Shown: piece after piece, positions 8,209 to 17,804 of the stretch
Layout: the number at the start of each line of letters is the position of its first letter
How positions within the stretch are numbered: the stretch's first letter is position 1
NCBI GenBank assembly: GCA_016283195.1
Contig: JAEEML010000063.1
Location: 1 to 57,604, forward strand
DNA: 57,604 bases
Direction of reading: 5' to 3'
Source: Deltaproteobacteria bacterium
GTDB lineage: Bacteria > JAEEML01
The notes under the pieces: model-generated
What the model saw: the letters and a program-made list of their open reading frames with translations, nothing else
Told to the model about the DNA's origin: nothing
Database searches by the model: none
Translations under genes and position numbers: made by a program

Positions 8209-9369
8209 CTATTTGCCCTCCACTATATTGACGGGCATTCCGGGAACAGGCAGGGCCAGGCGGCTGGTGATAATACGTTCGGAGAGGTCTAAGCCCTCGG
8301 CATTTAAATAATAATAATCTTTATCGTTAAAAAGAGGATTTACCGGCCGCTCGGCCAGCTTGCCGGCGGCGTCCACCACCCAGATGATGTTGTTTTCGCG
8401 CAGGGAGAGGCGCGGAATACGCACAATATCTTCCACTTTGTTGCCAATGATAGTGCAATTTACCACGGTGCCTATTAGGAGCTTATCGGCACCTTTTTGC
8501 GGCACGGTTATTAAGAGCTGCGCCAGTTGGCTTTTCTCCTTTAAATCCGGGTAAGTGGATTTTACCCGCCCGCGCATGGTGTTATTTAGGCCGGTAGTTT
8601 GCGAGTTTACCTCAACTATTGAGCCGCTAGGCTCGCCATTTTGGGGAATAGATATATATTTTAGCTGATTTAGCATAATGGAAGCCACTACATAGACTTC
8701 TTCATCGCCCACCAGCTCTAAAAGCGTGCTGCCGCCGGAGACCACCTGGCCCTTATCCACATAGATGCTCTTTACGACAGCGGCAAAAGGAGCCCGCACT
8801 TCGGTGCGTTTTAATTGCAATTTGGCGAGCTCCAGTTTGCTCATGGCGCTGTCCAGCTGGGCCTTCGCGCTTTCCACATAGGCTTTGCGCGAGGCCAGAC
8901 GCTTGCCGCTATCACTAACGCCTACGCCGCGTTTATCTAATAATTTCAGCTCATTACTTGCTGCGGCTGCCAGGGCTTTCTGCTCTTCCAGCGCTACTTT
9001 GGCCTGGGCTACGGCGGCTTCCTGCTGCCTTAAATTTATTTGATAATCACGCTTATCTAGGGAGAGAATCAGCTCATCTTCTTTAAAATGGCCGCCCACA
9101 AAGAGTTTTGGGCTTAAATAGGTGATTTTGCCGCCTACTTCGGGGATGACTTTTACCGCCAGCTTGGCTTTTACTTCGCCCATTACTTCGATGTGCGGCT
9201 CATAGCTTGCTTTTTGCGGGGTTATGACAGTGGCGGAAACTTGCATCGGGGCCGCCGGTGCCGGCCTGGGGCGCTTTTTGGAGCCCAAAAGGTGCCAAAA
9301 GGTGAAGACGCCGACGCCGAGGGCTATAATTATAATGAGTGGCTTTATAAGTGCTTTAAAAACTTTCAT
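8209..9369 (-). CDS. RND efflux periplasmic adaptor (membrane fusion protein)
   Basis: A 386-residue adaptor linking the RND pump to the outer-membrane channel. One N-terminal membrane anchor (residues 5-28) precedes a proline-rich stretch, then the lipoyl half-motifs (GEVKAKLAVKVIPEVGGKI and VRAPFAAVVKSIYVDKGQVV) that flank an alpha-helical coiled coil of about 90 residues, and a beta-barrel. The start is set at 9369 (MKVFKALIKPL), where the signal anchor begins; a frame to 9426 would add a segment without family likeness. It is the first gene of the pump operon. Confidence 0.88.
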   Translation of the reverse strand: MKVFKALIKPLIIIIALGVGVFTFWHLLGSKKRPRPAPAAPMQVSATVITPQKASYEPHIEVMGEVKAKLAVKVIPEVGGKITYLSPKLFVGGHFKEDELILSLDKRDYQINLRQQEAAVAQAKVALEEQKALAAAASNELKLLDKRGVGVSDSGKRLASRKAYVESAKAQLDSAMSKLELAKLQLKRTEVRAPFAAVVKSIYVDKGQVVSGGSTLLELVGDEEVYVVASIMLNQLKYISIPQNGEPSGSIVEVNSQTTGLNNTMRGRVKSTYPDLKEKSQLAQLLITVPQKGADKLLIGTVVNCTIIGNKVEDIVRIPRLSLRENNIIWVVDAAGKLAERPVNPLFNDKDYYYLNAEGLDLSERIITSRLALPVPGMPVNIVEGK

Positions 9370-9495
9370 AACAGTAACCTGATTCCGGGGGACAACTTTC
9401 GCCAAACCCCAGATGAATATTAGCAAGAATTATGCCAACCTGCGGCTAGAGAGTTACTAGGCCAAATTATTAAACTTCGCAATAGCTTAACGAAA

Positions 9496-9528
9496 GCGGA
9501 AAAGAAAAAAGTGCCAAAATTGCACTTT
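9496..9528 (-). terminator. Candidate terminator of the oxidoreductase/MMPL operon
   Basis: A perfect 7-bp stem AAAGTGC/GCACTTT with a 7-base loop is followed on the minus strand by TTTCTTTT. It lies about 230 bases beyond the oxidoreductase stop. The stem is poor in G and C, so confidence is modest. The rest of the gap from 9370 to 9761 shows an imperfect AAAGATTT/AAATCTTT repeat near 9607-9634 and no gene. Confidence 0.4.
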
Positions 9529-9761
9529 GAGCCGGAACTTTTACTCTCTGAGCGTGATTATAGTTGCCGCCCCTATTCCATGCCGGCAAAGTAAATCGGT
9601 ACATAGTAAAGATTTCCCTCTTTTTGAAAATCTTTAGTGCAACGCAGTATCTTTTTGCTGATGCGGATCCTAAACTTTGGGCAAAATATGTGGTTTCCGC
9701 AAAATGTTGCCGGCGCTTACAGCGTAACCTGGCGAATTAAATAAATTTTAGCTCAAGGTGG

Positions 9762-11228
9762 CTATTTGATTTTGCAAAGCAGCTTGGGGCCGAGAATCTC
9801 CAAAGCAGCAGAGAGAGCCGAAATGGAGGCGCCGACAATACCGGGCAGCAGAATACTTTGGCCGGCTAAATAGAGGCCGGGAATGCGCGTTTTAGCTGTA
9901 AAGCGGGCGCTTGAAAGCTGATCTATATTTTTGGCCAGGCCGTAAGCCGAGCCGCTCCTAATGCCTAAATAGCGCTCATAGGTAAATGGAGTAAAAGTAT
10001 CGATTATTTTAGCTTTTTTTAACTCAGGCAGAGCGACAAGCGCCACCTTGATTAAAGCTTCCGCCAGCTCTTCTTTTAGCTCTTTATAAGCCGGCTCGCC
10101 GGGGCTTGGCCAATTTTGGCTTATCGCCTGTGGAACCGGCAGTAAAAGCTGGGCGCTACCAGCCTCTTCGGCCGAAATGAAGAGCCATGGCGTTTGAGAT
10201 GTGGTAACAATTTCCCGCAAAAATTGCGGCATAGCGGCGAGGAAATCCGGCAAATATATATAATGATTATGCCTTAAAAAATCAGCATTTTGGGCAGAAG
10301 CTGCATTTCCCGCAAAAGCTATGCCTACCCCGGCCATACCGGCAGTGTAATTTTGCTCCCCAATGCGCTTTAAAAAGAGGGCAGTGCGTTTATCTTTAGG
10401 CTCTTTTAAAATGGCCGGCAAGGCGCCGATATCGCCGGTGTAAATAACTTTTTCGGCCATTAACTGTTCGCCACTTTGCAATTCGGCTACCAGGCTCCCT
10501 TCATGCGGGTAAAGGGCGGCTAATCTGGCGTTGGTGCGAATATTTACATCGTAGGCTGCCAGTTTTTTTAAAAATGAATTAATGAGGCTTTTCCCGCCGC
10601 CTTTTAGGCGCCAGGCACCACGCAAAAAGCTGTCATGAATGATTAAGTGGACATAAAGCGGGCACTCGGCCGGGGAAAGGCCATAAAGAAAACTCAAATA
10701 AGAAATGGTATTTATAAAATCTTTTGAAGCTTTTTGCTGCTCTAGCCAATGTAATAAAGATGTGCTTTCGTTAGGGCCTATTTCTTGGCCCTTAGGCGGG
10801 TTTAGGCGGTAGAGAGCAAAGCGCGAAACTGTCTCCTCCATTTGCCTAAAATAGGCCTCTATGATGCCTCTGTCATTGGGGAAAAGTGTCAGAAATTCTT
10901 TTTCTAACTTAGCCTTATTATTGGATAATCTTATGACTTTACCGCCAATATAAATGAGCTCGCCGCCCTCCTCGGTAAGGGGCAGAAAAGTCAAATCGCC
11001 GCTAAGATCCAAATACCCCCAAAGGCGGCCTAAAAAATCATTATCTCCCAAGAGCCCCATATAGTGCAGGCCGGTGGCCAGAGAATGGCCGGCGCGTCTA
11101 TAGGTTTGCAAGAGGCCGCCGGGGCGCGCCTGCTGCTCGATGACAGCCACTTGTTGCCCCTCTTTGGCCAAAAGAAGCGCGCTAGTGAGCCCGGCTATCC
11201 CCGAGCCGATGACTAGGGTATAAGGCAA
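9762..11228 (-). CDS. FAD/NAD(P)-binding oxidoreductase, phytoene-desaturase-like
   Basis: A 488-residue flavoprotein of the CrtI/CrtISO-like amine-oxidase group. The N-terminus is a dinucleotide fold (VIGSGIAGLTSALLLAKEG) ending in VIEQQARPGG, and the C-terminus has the FAD-closing segment RIPGLYLAGQSILLPGIVGA. The start is placed at a TTG at 11228 because GGGAGA lies seven bases upstream and the Rossmann strand begins at once; a TTG at 11255 would overlap the upstream stop. It follows the MMPL fusion gene by 11 bases, so they are one operon. Relatives act on polyenes or lipids; the substrate here is unknown. Confidence 0.8.
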   Translation of the reverse strand: MPYTLVIGSGIAGLTSALLLAKEGQQVAVIEQQARPGGLLQTYRRAGHSLATGLHYMGLLGDNDFLGRLWGYLDLSGDLTFLPLTEEGGELIYIGGKVIRLSNNKAKLEKEFLTLFPNDRGIIEAYFRQMEETVSRFALYRLNPPKGQEIGPNESTSLLHWLEQQKASKDFINTISYLSFLYGLSPAECPLYVHLIIHDSFLRGAWRLKGGGKSLINSFLKKLAAYDVNIRTNARLAALYPHEGSLVAELQSGEQLMAEKVIYTGDIGALPAILKEPKDKRTALFLKRIGEQNYTAGMAGVGIAFAGNAASAQNADFLRHNHYIYLPDFLAAMPQFLREIVTTSQTPWLFISAEEAGSAQLLLPVPQAISQNWPSPGEPAYKELKEELAEALIKVALVALPELKKAKIIDTFTPFTYERYLGIRSGSAYGLAKNIDQLSSARFTAKTRIPGLYLAGQSILLPGIVGASISALSAALEILGPKLLCKIK

Positions 11229-11239
11229 GCGTATTCTCC

Positions 11240-14200
11240 CTATTTCTTGCGGCAAACAAAGGTTAAATTGGTGCCGAGCCCCAGTTCCGGCAGCTCTTTT
11301 TCTACAGTAAAGCCCGCTGTTTCCAGGAGCTTTAAATACTCACTTTTGCTTAAAAAGGTGAGCTCGTGGGCGCTTTTGTTGTGGCCGATGCCGGTAGCCA
11401 ATTTTTCAAAAAATTTCACATTTTTGTAGCCATGGCTCTCATCGCGGCAGCCATCGCGGAAGAGTAAAATGCCGCCCTCTTGCAGATGCAGGGCAATTTT
11501 CTTAAAAATTTCCAGCTGCTTATCTTGTGGCCAGTAGTGCGTGACATCTATCAAAAGAGCGCCGGCGGCTTTTTCCGGGAAATTTTCACTAAACATATCG
11601 CCGCATATATAGGTGGAATTTTGCGGATACATACTGTTTTTGGCGGCGATGGCCAGCTTACCGGCGTCATAATCAAGAGCCCAAATTTGCCGCAACGGGC
11701 TCTCATAGGCTAAAATATTAGCCATAAGGCCATAGCCGGTGCCGATATCCAAAATAGTGCCTGCACTTGGCAAGAGGCCGGGGAGGTGCCTAAAAATGGG
11801 GTCTATGGCCATTTTCCAGAAAATATACTGCTCATTATAAGGTCCGGTATAGGCATAATGAGCCATTAGCTCACGGCGAAAAGCCGGAGTTGCCGCCAAA
11901 TTACTGCGCGCTTTTTCATAGGCGCTGTTTATGATTTCCCGGAAATGGCTGGCCGCCTCTCTTGAAGTGCCTGAGAGTGTTTCCGGTGGCATAATAACCA
12001 CTTCTATAGCAAAGCGGCCGATAAACGGTGAGCCCTTGGCAATAGAAGAGCGGCTTTCAGCCAAAAGCACTGGCTGAATGGGAATATCTTCTTTAAGGGC
12101 CAGCTCAAATGCCCCTTTATGGAAACGCCCCAAAGTGCGCTCTATTTGCCTGCTGCCTTCGGGAAATATGAGAATATTTATCCCGGCTTTTATTAGCTTT
12201 TCGGCCCGCTCCAGTAAATCGTGGTTGTCATCTACCAGTAAAAAGCCGGCTTTGCGCACCATAAAGCCCATAAAAGGCACATCCCAGACCCATTTTTTTA
12301 CTACCATGCGCTGCTTGGGCAAAAAGGCTTCCAAAATGACGATATCGAGCATGGATTCATGGTTGGCTATATAAATGGCCGGGCTGGATTTTTGTAAATA
12401 TTTTAGGCCGGTTAAGTTTATTTTGCCAAATGGTATGGCGATAAGGGCTAGGCGGCAGATAATTTGCAAATATTTATTTAAGGCCGTTTCCAGTTTATCT
12501 TGGCGGCGCCGCAAAATAAGCCACAAAAGCGGGTAGAGAATAATAGTGCCCAAGATAGCACCGAGTATAAATACAGTGTAACCACAGAAAGTATTTATTA
12601 TTTGTACTAAAGTGACTGGCGCTTTGCCCGGTGCGGTGGCGGCGATGGGGCGCACAAAAAGGGGCACGGCCAGGAGTGCTGCTATCATGCCGCTGGCCAT
12701 GCCGATGGCGGCAGTAAAGCCCACGGAATTCATAGCCGGGTGGCTGGCAAGAGCCAGTGAACCCAAAGCGGCAATAGTGGTGAGTGCCGAAAGAATGATA
12801 GCCCCACTGGTGGTGCCTTTGCTGCTGCTTTTGGCCCCCTGGCGTGTTTCCAGCATATCGTTTATGACAAAGACTACATAATCAACCGACATACCAAAAA
12901 CGAAGACTACAAAGAGGCTGCTCATTAAGTTTATCGGCACGCCTATGTGGCCCATGATGCCGAAAGTCCAAGCCATGGCGCTGCCCATGGCATATATCAC
13001 CAGGAGGAGAAGCTCGGCCCGCCCCAGAGCCAAAAAGACGATAAGACAGACAACCAGTAGCGAAACAAGGCCGAAAGTCCACATAGAAGAAGTGACGATT
13101 TTTGAGAGATGATTTGTGTATAACTGGCCATGATACCAATGTAATTTCTGGAGATCAGCGCTGAGAATATCCACCGCTTTTTGGGCGTTTTCCGGGCTAA
13201 GGGTAACTCTTGTCAGCCCTAAATACTCGCCGCTTGGCCCTTTGGAATAATAGGCCTTAAAGACATCTGGCATGGCCTCTTTTAGCTCTTCGGGAGTTAT
13301 TAGAGCGCTCTCGGCTGAAGTTAGGAGACGGCTCATATATTGGGAAAAAGCCTCTTTTTTAAAGCCGGCTTCCTGTGCTGCTGCCGGCAAATAGTCGGTT
13401 AAACCGTCATTTTGGGCCTTAGCTATAATTTTGGCAAAAGCAGCGCGGTGTTCTTTTTGCAAATTTTCCGGCGGCAGGAGCATAGCCGGCGTACTAAAGT
13501 TGGAAATGGTAGCGTTTTTACGCAGCTTTTGCAAAATGGGCAGCAGTTTTTGTTGCTCTTTTGCCACTTCATCCATAGTGGGGGCAGATACTACTAAAAG
13601 CAGCTCACCCAAGAGTTCTTGCCCCCAGCGCGCCGTGATAGTGTTCTCCTGCTTTAGTGTTTTTGGCGCGGTGCCGCTGAGGTGGCGCATATCGCCATCG
13701 ATTTGCACTTTATTTATGCCGGTGAGTGCCACTATCCAGAGGGTAAGAACAATTAGCGCCGGCCATTTTTTATGGCTGTCATACCAGCGAAAGTAGCGCT
13801 CCATGAGGTTATTTAGTGCCAGTTTCGGGGGGCGTTTCTCTGAGCTTACTGCCGGCAAAAGATGGGGCAGGATAAAAAGGCTGAAGAACATGGCCGAAAG
13901 AATGCCCAATGAGGCCACAACGCCCAGCTGGCGTTGTCCCGGCAACATGGAAGTATTTAGGCACAAAAAGGCGCTGATAGTGGTGGCGGCGCCAATCATT
14001 ATGGGTGTGGCGAGGGGTGCCAGAATAGCTGCCGTCTTTTGCCCGGCGGCGGCGCAGTCGTAGCGGTATAAAATATGAATGGCGTAATCGACGGAAATAC
14101 CGATGAGCACCGCGCTAAAGCCCACTACTACGCCCTGAATTTCCGAGCTAAATAGCGAAAAGATGGCGAGCCCCAGTGCGCCGCCGAAGATTACCGGCAA

Positions 14201-15100
14201 ATATGAGTAGAAAATCATATACTTGCGTCTATAAGCCAAAAATACCAGCAAAGTGATGGCAATGAGGCTCACGGCCACAGTGAGGCCGATATCACGGCGG
14301 ATCATCACATTATTATCGCGCACGGCCGGGTGGGCGCCGGTGTAATTAACCACCACGCGCCCCTTGGGCTTATCCTTTAGGAGAGCGGCAATGATTTCAT
14401 CAACTTTATCGAGCATTGGCGCCGTTTTGCTGAAAACGGTGGCCGGGTAATCGGTCTGGGCTACCAGCATAATAGCCCGGCGATCGTTACTGACAACGGC
14501 GCCCTGATAAAGCTCATTGGTCATGCCGCCTTGCAAAGTGAGGAGCACCGGCCAATAGAGGCGGCGCAGGTTCAAAGGGTCGCTAAGAACCATCTGTTTG
14601 GGCAGCTCTCCGGGAGTTTCCATTAAAAAGCGGCGGTTTTGGGCCAGTTGCTCGCTTATGGCCTCTTTGGTCAGGAGTTTGGGCAGCTCTTCCAGCTGTT
14701 CCGGCCCGGAAAGCACGGGATAATGAGTGGCCAGTAAGTTAAAACCGGCGCCCACCAGCTCGTCATCTGTTTTGTAAGTAATAGTGCTAAAAAGTTGGCT
14801 GGCAGCGAGCTTTTCGTAAAGTTCATCAGCTATTTCAATTAGTTCGTCCAGTTCGCCGCTGGCCCCGTCATTAAAGGCTACCTCCATAAAGAGGCGGTTA
14901 TTATAATCAAAATTGCCATAGATGAGCAGCTGATCGGCCACAATGGAATCATCGGCCGGGAGCAAGGCTGTGATGCTCTCTTCCATCTCCAGCTTCTGGC
15001 CCACATAAAGAGAGAGGGCGGTAATAAGCGCTGTGAGCCCTAAAACCAGGGCGCGCCTTTTAGCCAGTATATTATATATAAAAGTGAAAAAGCTCTGCAT
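11240..15100 (-). CDS. Trifunctional MMPL transporter / lysophospholipid acyltransferase / SAM methyltransferase
   Basis: A 1286-residue fusion. Residues 1 to about 800 form an MMPL/RND-type lipid exporter with two halves of about six membrane helices; ISVDYAIHILYRYD and MSVDYVVFVINDM mark the paired membrane segments. Around residue 912 comes an acyltransferase with NHESMLD and FPEGSR, the PlsC catalytic and substrate motifs. From about residue 1110 a class I methyltransferase follows, with ILDIGTGYG binding S-adenosylmethionine. The same three-part order is known from several proteobacteria near aryl-polyene-like or fatty-acid-derived lipid loci. The downstream oxidoreductase supports synthesis and export of a modified acyl lipid, but no ketosynthase is in the window. 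Inference: one polypeptide moves and modifies a lipid at the inner membrane. Confidence 0.88.
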   Translation of the reverse strand: MQSFFTFIYNILAKRRALVLGLTALITALSLYVGQKLEMEESITALLPADDSIVADQLLIYGNFDYNNRLFMEVAFNDGASGELDELIEIADELYEKLAASQLFSTITYKTDDELVGAGFNLLATHYPVLSGPEQLEELPKLLTKEAISEQLAQNRRFLMETPGELPKQMVLSDPLNLRRLYWPVLLTLQGGMTNELYQGAVVSNDRRAIMLVAQTDYPATVFSKTAPMLDKVDEIIAALLKDKPKGRVVVNYTGAHPAVRDNNVMIRRDIGLTVAVSLIAITLLVFLAYRRKYMIFYSYLPVIFGGALGLAIFSLFSSEIQGVVVGFSAVLIGISVDYAIHILYRYDCAAAGQKTAAILAPLATPIMIGAATTISAFLCLNTSMLPGQRQLGVVASLGILSAMFFSLFILPHLLPAVSSEKRPPKLALNNLMERYFRWYDSHKKWPALIVLTLWIVALTGINKVQIDGDMRHLSGTAPKTLKQENTITARWGQELLGELLLVVSAPTMDEVAKEQQKLLPILQKLRKNATISNFSTPAMLLPPENLQKEHRAAFAKIIAKAQNDGLTDYLPAAAQEAGFKKEAFSQYMSRLLTSAESALITPEELKEAMPDVFKAYYSKGPSGEYLGLTRVTLSPENAQKAVDILSADLQKLHWYHGQLYTNHLSKIVTSSMWTFGLVSLLVVCLIVFLALGRAELLLLVIYAMGSAMAWTFGIMGHIGVPINLMSSLFVVFVFGMSVDYVVFVINDMLETRQGAKSSSKGTTSGAIILSALTTIAALGSLALASHPAMNSVGFTAAIGMASGMIAALLAVPLFVRPIAATAPGKAPVTLVQIINTFCGYTVFILGAILGTIILYPLLWLILRRRQDKLETALNKYLQIICRLALIAIPFGKINLTGLKYLQKSSPAIYIANHESMLDIVILEAFLPKQRMVVKKWVWDVPFMGFMVRKAGFLLVDDNHDLLERAEKLIKAGINILIFPEGSRQIERTLGRFHKGAFELALKEDIPIQPVLLAESRSSIAKGSPFIGRFAIEVVIMPPETLSGTSREAASHFREIINSAYEKARSNLAATPAFRRELMAHYAYTGPYNEQYIFWKMAIDPIFRHLPGLLPSAGTILDIGTGYGLMANILAYESPLRQIWALDYDAGKLAIAAKNSMYPQNSTYICGDMFSENFPEKAAGALLIDVTHYWPQDKQLEIFKKIALHLQEGGILLFRDGCRDESHGYKNVKFFEKLATGIGHNKSAHELTFLSKSEYLKLLETAGFTVEKELPELGLGTNLTFVCRKK

Positions 15101-15123
15101 TATTTACTGGTAATCGCCCGGAA

Positions 15124-15519
15124 TTAAAAATGAAATCCGAAGATCATTTTGAGAGAATCAACTTGATCGCTAAAGGAATCAATCTGGTCGCTTACGGCAT
15201 CCAGCGCTTCAATGGCCATTTGCCCGGCCTTAGCGGCATCGACATAATGCATAAAGCCAGGAATGGCTACGGCTATAACTATAGCGAAAAGCATAAAAGC
15301 AAAGCCCAGAGCCAATATGATAGTCATAAAAATAGCGATAACTTTAGCTATTTTTACAAAATTTTTATCTTTGTCCGTCATGTCATCGGTAGAAATTTTG
15401 GCGGCATAGAGCCAGGCGAGCGGTGCAGCAATGGGGCACAAAATAGCGCTACCTAAGCTGAATAAAAAGCAGGCGAGAGCTTTAGAGCTGATATCTACGC
15501 CTTTTGGTTCGTTAGCCAT
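15124..15519 (-). CDS. Small membrane protein of unknown function
   Basis: A 131-residue protein with two hydrophobic stretches (about 12-35 and 58-90) and an amphipathic C-terminal tail rich in Asp and Ser-Asp-Gln repeats (SDQIDSFSDQVDSL), possibly a short coiled coil. The second stretch resembles the pilin-like IAVAIPGF, but there is no leader cleavage site. AAAGGGAAAA precedes the ATG, and the gene begins 14 bases after the psd stop, so it belongs to the psd/MMPL run. Role unknown. Confidence 0.6.
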   Translation of the reverse strand: MANEPKGVDISSKALACFLFSLGSAILCPIAAPLAWLYAAKISTDDMTDKDKNFVKIAKVIAIFMTIILALGFAFMLFAIVIAVAIPGFMHYVDAAKAGQMAIEALDAVSDQIDSFSDQVDSLKMIFGFHF

Positions 15520-15532
15520 GTGATTTTCCCTT

Positions 15533-16384
15533 TCAATTGGCCAAGTTGCCTACTTTTTGGCCATATTTAATGGCGGTGCCGATTGCCTCTCCATCAAGAG
15601 AGACGCGGCCTTTTTCAAAAAGCAGTACTACAGTTGAGCCGAGATTAAATACTCCGAGTTCCTGGCCTTTGGCCACAGGGTGCTCGCCAGCGGCATAATC
15701 TTTTTTTATAGTATCGCGGCACTTTTTGCGGTTGGTGACAAAATCGCCGTCATAAGCCAGAGTGATTTTTCCCACCGAAGTGGCGCCGATTTTTACGACA
15801 GCCACCAGGCCGACCTCGGTTTTTAAGAGGCTGATAAGCCGTTCATTGCGCACAAAGAGGTCGGTATGTACCTCGGTTGATTCTTTGAAAACGGGCAAAA
15901 GCCCGCCGGGAATGTGAATGGCTTTAATAACTTCGCCGGCTATGGGGCTATGAATGTGGTGGTAATCGGCCGGGCAGAGATAAAAAGTGGCAAAAGTGCC
16001 GTCGCGAAAGCGTTCGCCTAGCGCATCATCGCCTAAAAGGCGGTTTACCGGATAAGTAACACCTTTGGCTTGCACTGCCATTAGGCCGTTAAGTGTGCCG
16101 CATTGGCCATAAGCACCATCCACCGGCGAGACAATGGAGCGGGTATCAGCGTCTATTGGCCTCGCGCCTTCTTTTAAAACGCGGGTAAAAAGGGCATTTA
16201 CCGATTCATAACCGCCCGGCGGAACAAGTGCTTCCTCGGTGCTTATATGCAGCAATTTTTTGGCCATAAAGCAGTAAAATTTAACTAAAAATTTCGGGCG
16301 TTTAATGCTGGCGAACCAGCCCACCAGCCGGGAAAGAGAATTGTGGGGCAGATGAGCTACCCAGATGGCAAGTTGTCGTTTCAT
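15533..16384 (-). CDS. psd: Phosphatidylserine decarboxylase proenzyme
   Basis: A 283-residue membrane-associated enzyme making phosphatidylethanolamine from phosphatidylserine. The self-cleavage site LGST sits near residue 247 in FNLGSTVVLLFE; the serine becomes the pyruvoyl cofactor. The YLCPADYHHIHSPIAG segment holds the conserved histidines. The start at 16384 has GGAG eight bases upstream; a longer frame to 16441 lacks this. It leads a minus-strand group with a small membrane protein and the acyltransferase-containing MMPL gene, consistent with a lipid-metabolism cluster. uppS and cdsA, which supply related precursors, are encoded on the other strand nearby. Confidence 0.93.
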   Translation of the reverse strand: MKRQLAIWVAHLPHNSLSRLVGWFASIKRPKFLVKFYCFMAKKLLHISTEEALVPPGGYESVNALFTRVLKEGARPIDADTRSIVSPVDGAYGQCGTLNGLMAVQAKGVTYPVNRLLGDDALGERFRDGTFATFYLCPADYHHIHSPIAGEVIKAIHIPGGLLPVFKESTEVHTDLFVRNERLISLLKTEVGLVAVVKIGATSVGKITLAYDGDFVTNRKKCRDTIKKDYAAGEHPVAKGQELGVFNLGSTVVLLFEKGRVSLDGEAIGTAIKYGQKVGNLAN

Positions 16385-16598
16385 GGCTACTCCAACAAAA
16401 GCGCTACCGGGCCTTTTAACATGTATGCAAGCAGGAAACAAGAGGAAGACTTATCGGAAATAGCGGAACGAGACAAAGCTTTGGTGGGAGGCAGATTAGA
16501 TGGCTAGGGCTTTTAATTGGGTTAGAGAGAGGTATTATACGCTTTAAGAATATCTCTCCATTTTTAGCAATGCTCCTCACCCGGTCGCCGCCCACTTG

Positions 16599-16700
16599 GA
16601 CCTCACCCCACAAAATATTTGTAAATTCAAGTTGATTGGCCCCTCCCCACTGTGGGGAGGGGCGAATGGATGTAATTTCTTTTATGGACAGGGTGAGGTC
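16599..16700. repeat. 102-bp MITE-like repeat, copy 1
   Basis: Ends are perfect inverted repeats GACCTCACCC/GGGTGAGGTC; the middle holds a perfect 10-bp palindrome CCCCTCCCCA-CTG-TGGGGAGGGG. A second copy of the same length lies at 56149-56250 and differs at 8 of 102 positions by my hand alignment. The right flank continues as AAATGTGG, which is the reverse complement of the left flank of copy 2, so the true terminal repeat may be 18 bp. It sits between psd and a FISUMP lipoprotein and carries no gene. It may be mobilised in trans, or act as a strong RNA hairpin. Confidence 0.8.
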
Positions 16701-16717
16701 AAATGTGGTGAGGGCGG

Positions 16718-17719
16718 CTAGTCTTTGAGGCAACGCACGGAAAAGGTGCTATACTTAATGTTGCCGTACAGGTCCGCATCGTCATTAGCTATGTACAGGC
16801 TGTAGGCTAAGTCGGTATTGTTGTGCTCCGTGGCCGACCAGAAGCGGGCGCCGTAACCGAAATTGCGGTAACTGCGGCCGTTGTAGTAGCCAGCGGGCAG
16901 GGCGCTAAAGCCATAAGCATCTGCTCCGCTAGCAAAAGCGGATGCTCGCAGATTTTGCGAACGTTCTGCAACCGACTTGCCGGCAGCATTTAAAAGGCTT
17001 TTAAAATCAGCTTTTTTCGATAAATGCCAGCCTTTAGGGCACACTTTCATGGCGTCCTCCCATGTATAAAGGCAGCCATATTTAGCCACAAAATCCGGAT
17101 CTTCATCAGTATTAGCATCACAGGTAACCGGTGTGCCATCTGTTGCTTGGTCGGTAGCCATGTTCTCGGCCATCCAGATTTGCTCGCCAATTTTGGTTAC
17201 TCTATAAACATTGCCTTGCGTATCGGCCATATAATCGCTGGTGGTGTCGGCACAGTTTTTGGCTAAATCCCAGTGTTCATCACAGGATTCGCAATTGCCG
17301 TCGCCGTCCGGCCCCAGGCTAGGGGTGCCATGCTCACAATTTGTCTCATTGCTGTCGCATTTTTGGCCAAAGTAGCCATCTTCGCAGCGAGTACAGGTGC
17401 TAGAGCCATTTTCACAAGTGCCGTGCTGGCAGTCACAAGTTTGCTCTTCTTCATCGCTTGCGGCATCGCTTTGGCCATCGGTATCACTGGCAGCGTCACT
17501 TTGGCTGTCGTCACTCTTGGCATCACTTTGAGCGTCTTTGTCTTTGTCTTTGTCCTTGTCCTTATCGGTTTTGCCGTCTATCGGCTTTTGTTCCTGGTTA
17601 CCGGGTGTAGCGGGCTTTTCCTCTTCGTGAGCGCCGCAACCGATAGCCAAAAAGATGGCCAGCCCGGCAATATCACTCTCTGAAAGGCCGGTTGCGGCGG
17701 AAATAGCGGAACTAGGCAA
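16718..17719 (-). CDS. EGF-like/FISUMP lipoprotein, possibly 5'-truncated
   Basis: A 333-residue frame. A lipobox-like FLAIGC is followed by an acidic linker with DKDKDKDK and repeated Q/A-SD units, an EGF-like Cys-rich part (residues about 90-150), and a C-terminal FISUMP domain (TIGR02145-type: WMAENMA, CPKGWHLSKKADF, GFSALPAGYY, YSLYI, SVRCLKD). The protein should be anchored outside the inner membrane. The start is doubtful: no ATG is in frame before the lipobox, and the only start is TTG at 17719 without a ribosome site; the signal lacks the usual basic residues. A 5' truncation next to the divergent uppS promoter is possible. The repeat lies immediately downstream. Confidence 0.7.
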   Translation of the reverse strand: MPSSAISAATGLSESDIAGLAIFLAIGCGAHEEEKPATPGNQEQKPIDGKTDKDKDKDKDKDAQSDAKSDDSQSDAASDTDGQSDAASDEEEQTCDCQHGTCENGSSTCTRCEDGYFGQKCDSNETNCEHGTPSLGPDGDGNCESCDEHWDLAKNCADTTSDYMADTQGNVYRVTKIGEQIWMAENMATDQATDGTPVTCDANTDEDPDFVAKYGCLYTWEDAMKVCPKGWHLSKKADFKSLLNAAGKSVAERSQNLRASAFASGADAYGFSALPAGYYNGRSYRNFGYGARFWSATEHNNTDLAYSLYIANDDADLYGNIKYSTFSVRCLKD

Positions 17720-17804
17720 AGGTTTTGTGGTTTGACTCTAATATCCGATATTGGCCTAATAGCTTTTTTCTGCTAGGCTGGCGGCGGCGCTTGCCGGAGG
17801 TTTT

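Noticed and set aside
5173-8292. Several long frames antisense to the RND pump
   Set aside because: They mirror the codon bias of the pump gene; none has family likeness or a ribosome site.
9427-9761. Hidden gene or structured RNA in the gap before the oxidoreductase
   Set aside because: Only a terminator-like hairpin and an imperfect AT-rich repeat; no coding frame with ribosome site and no known RNA.
16416-16733. Open frame on the minus strand across the 102-bp repeat
   Set aside because: It is composed of the repeat and flanks, has no ribosome site and no family likeness.
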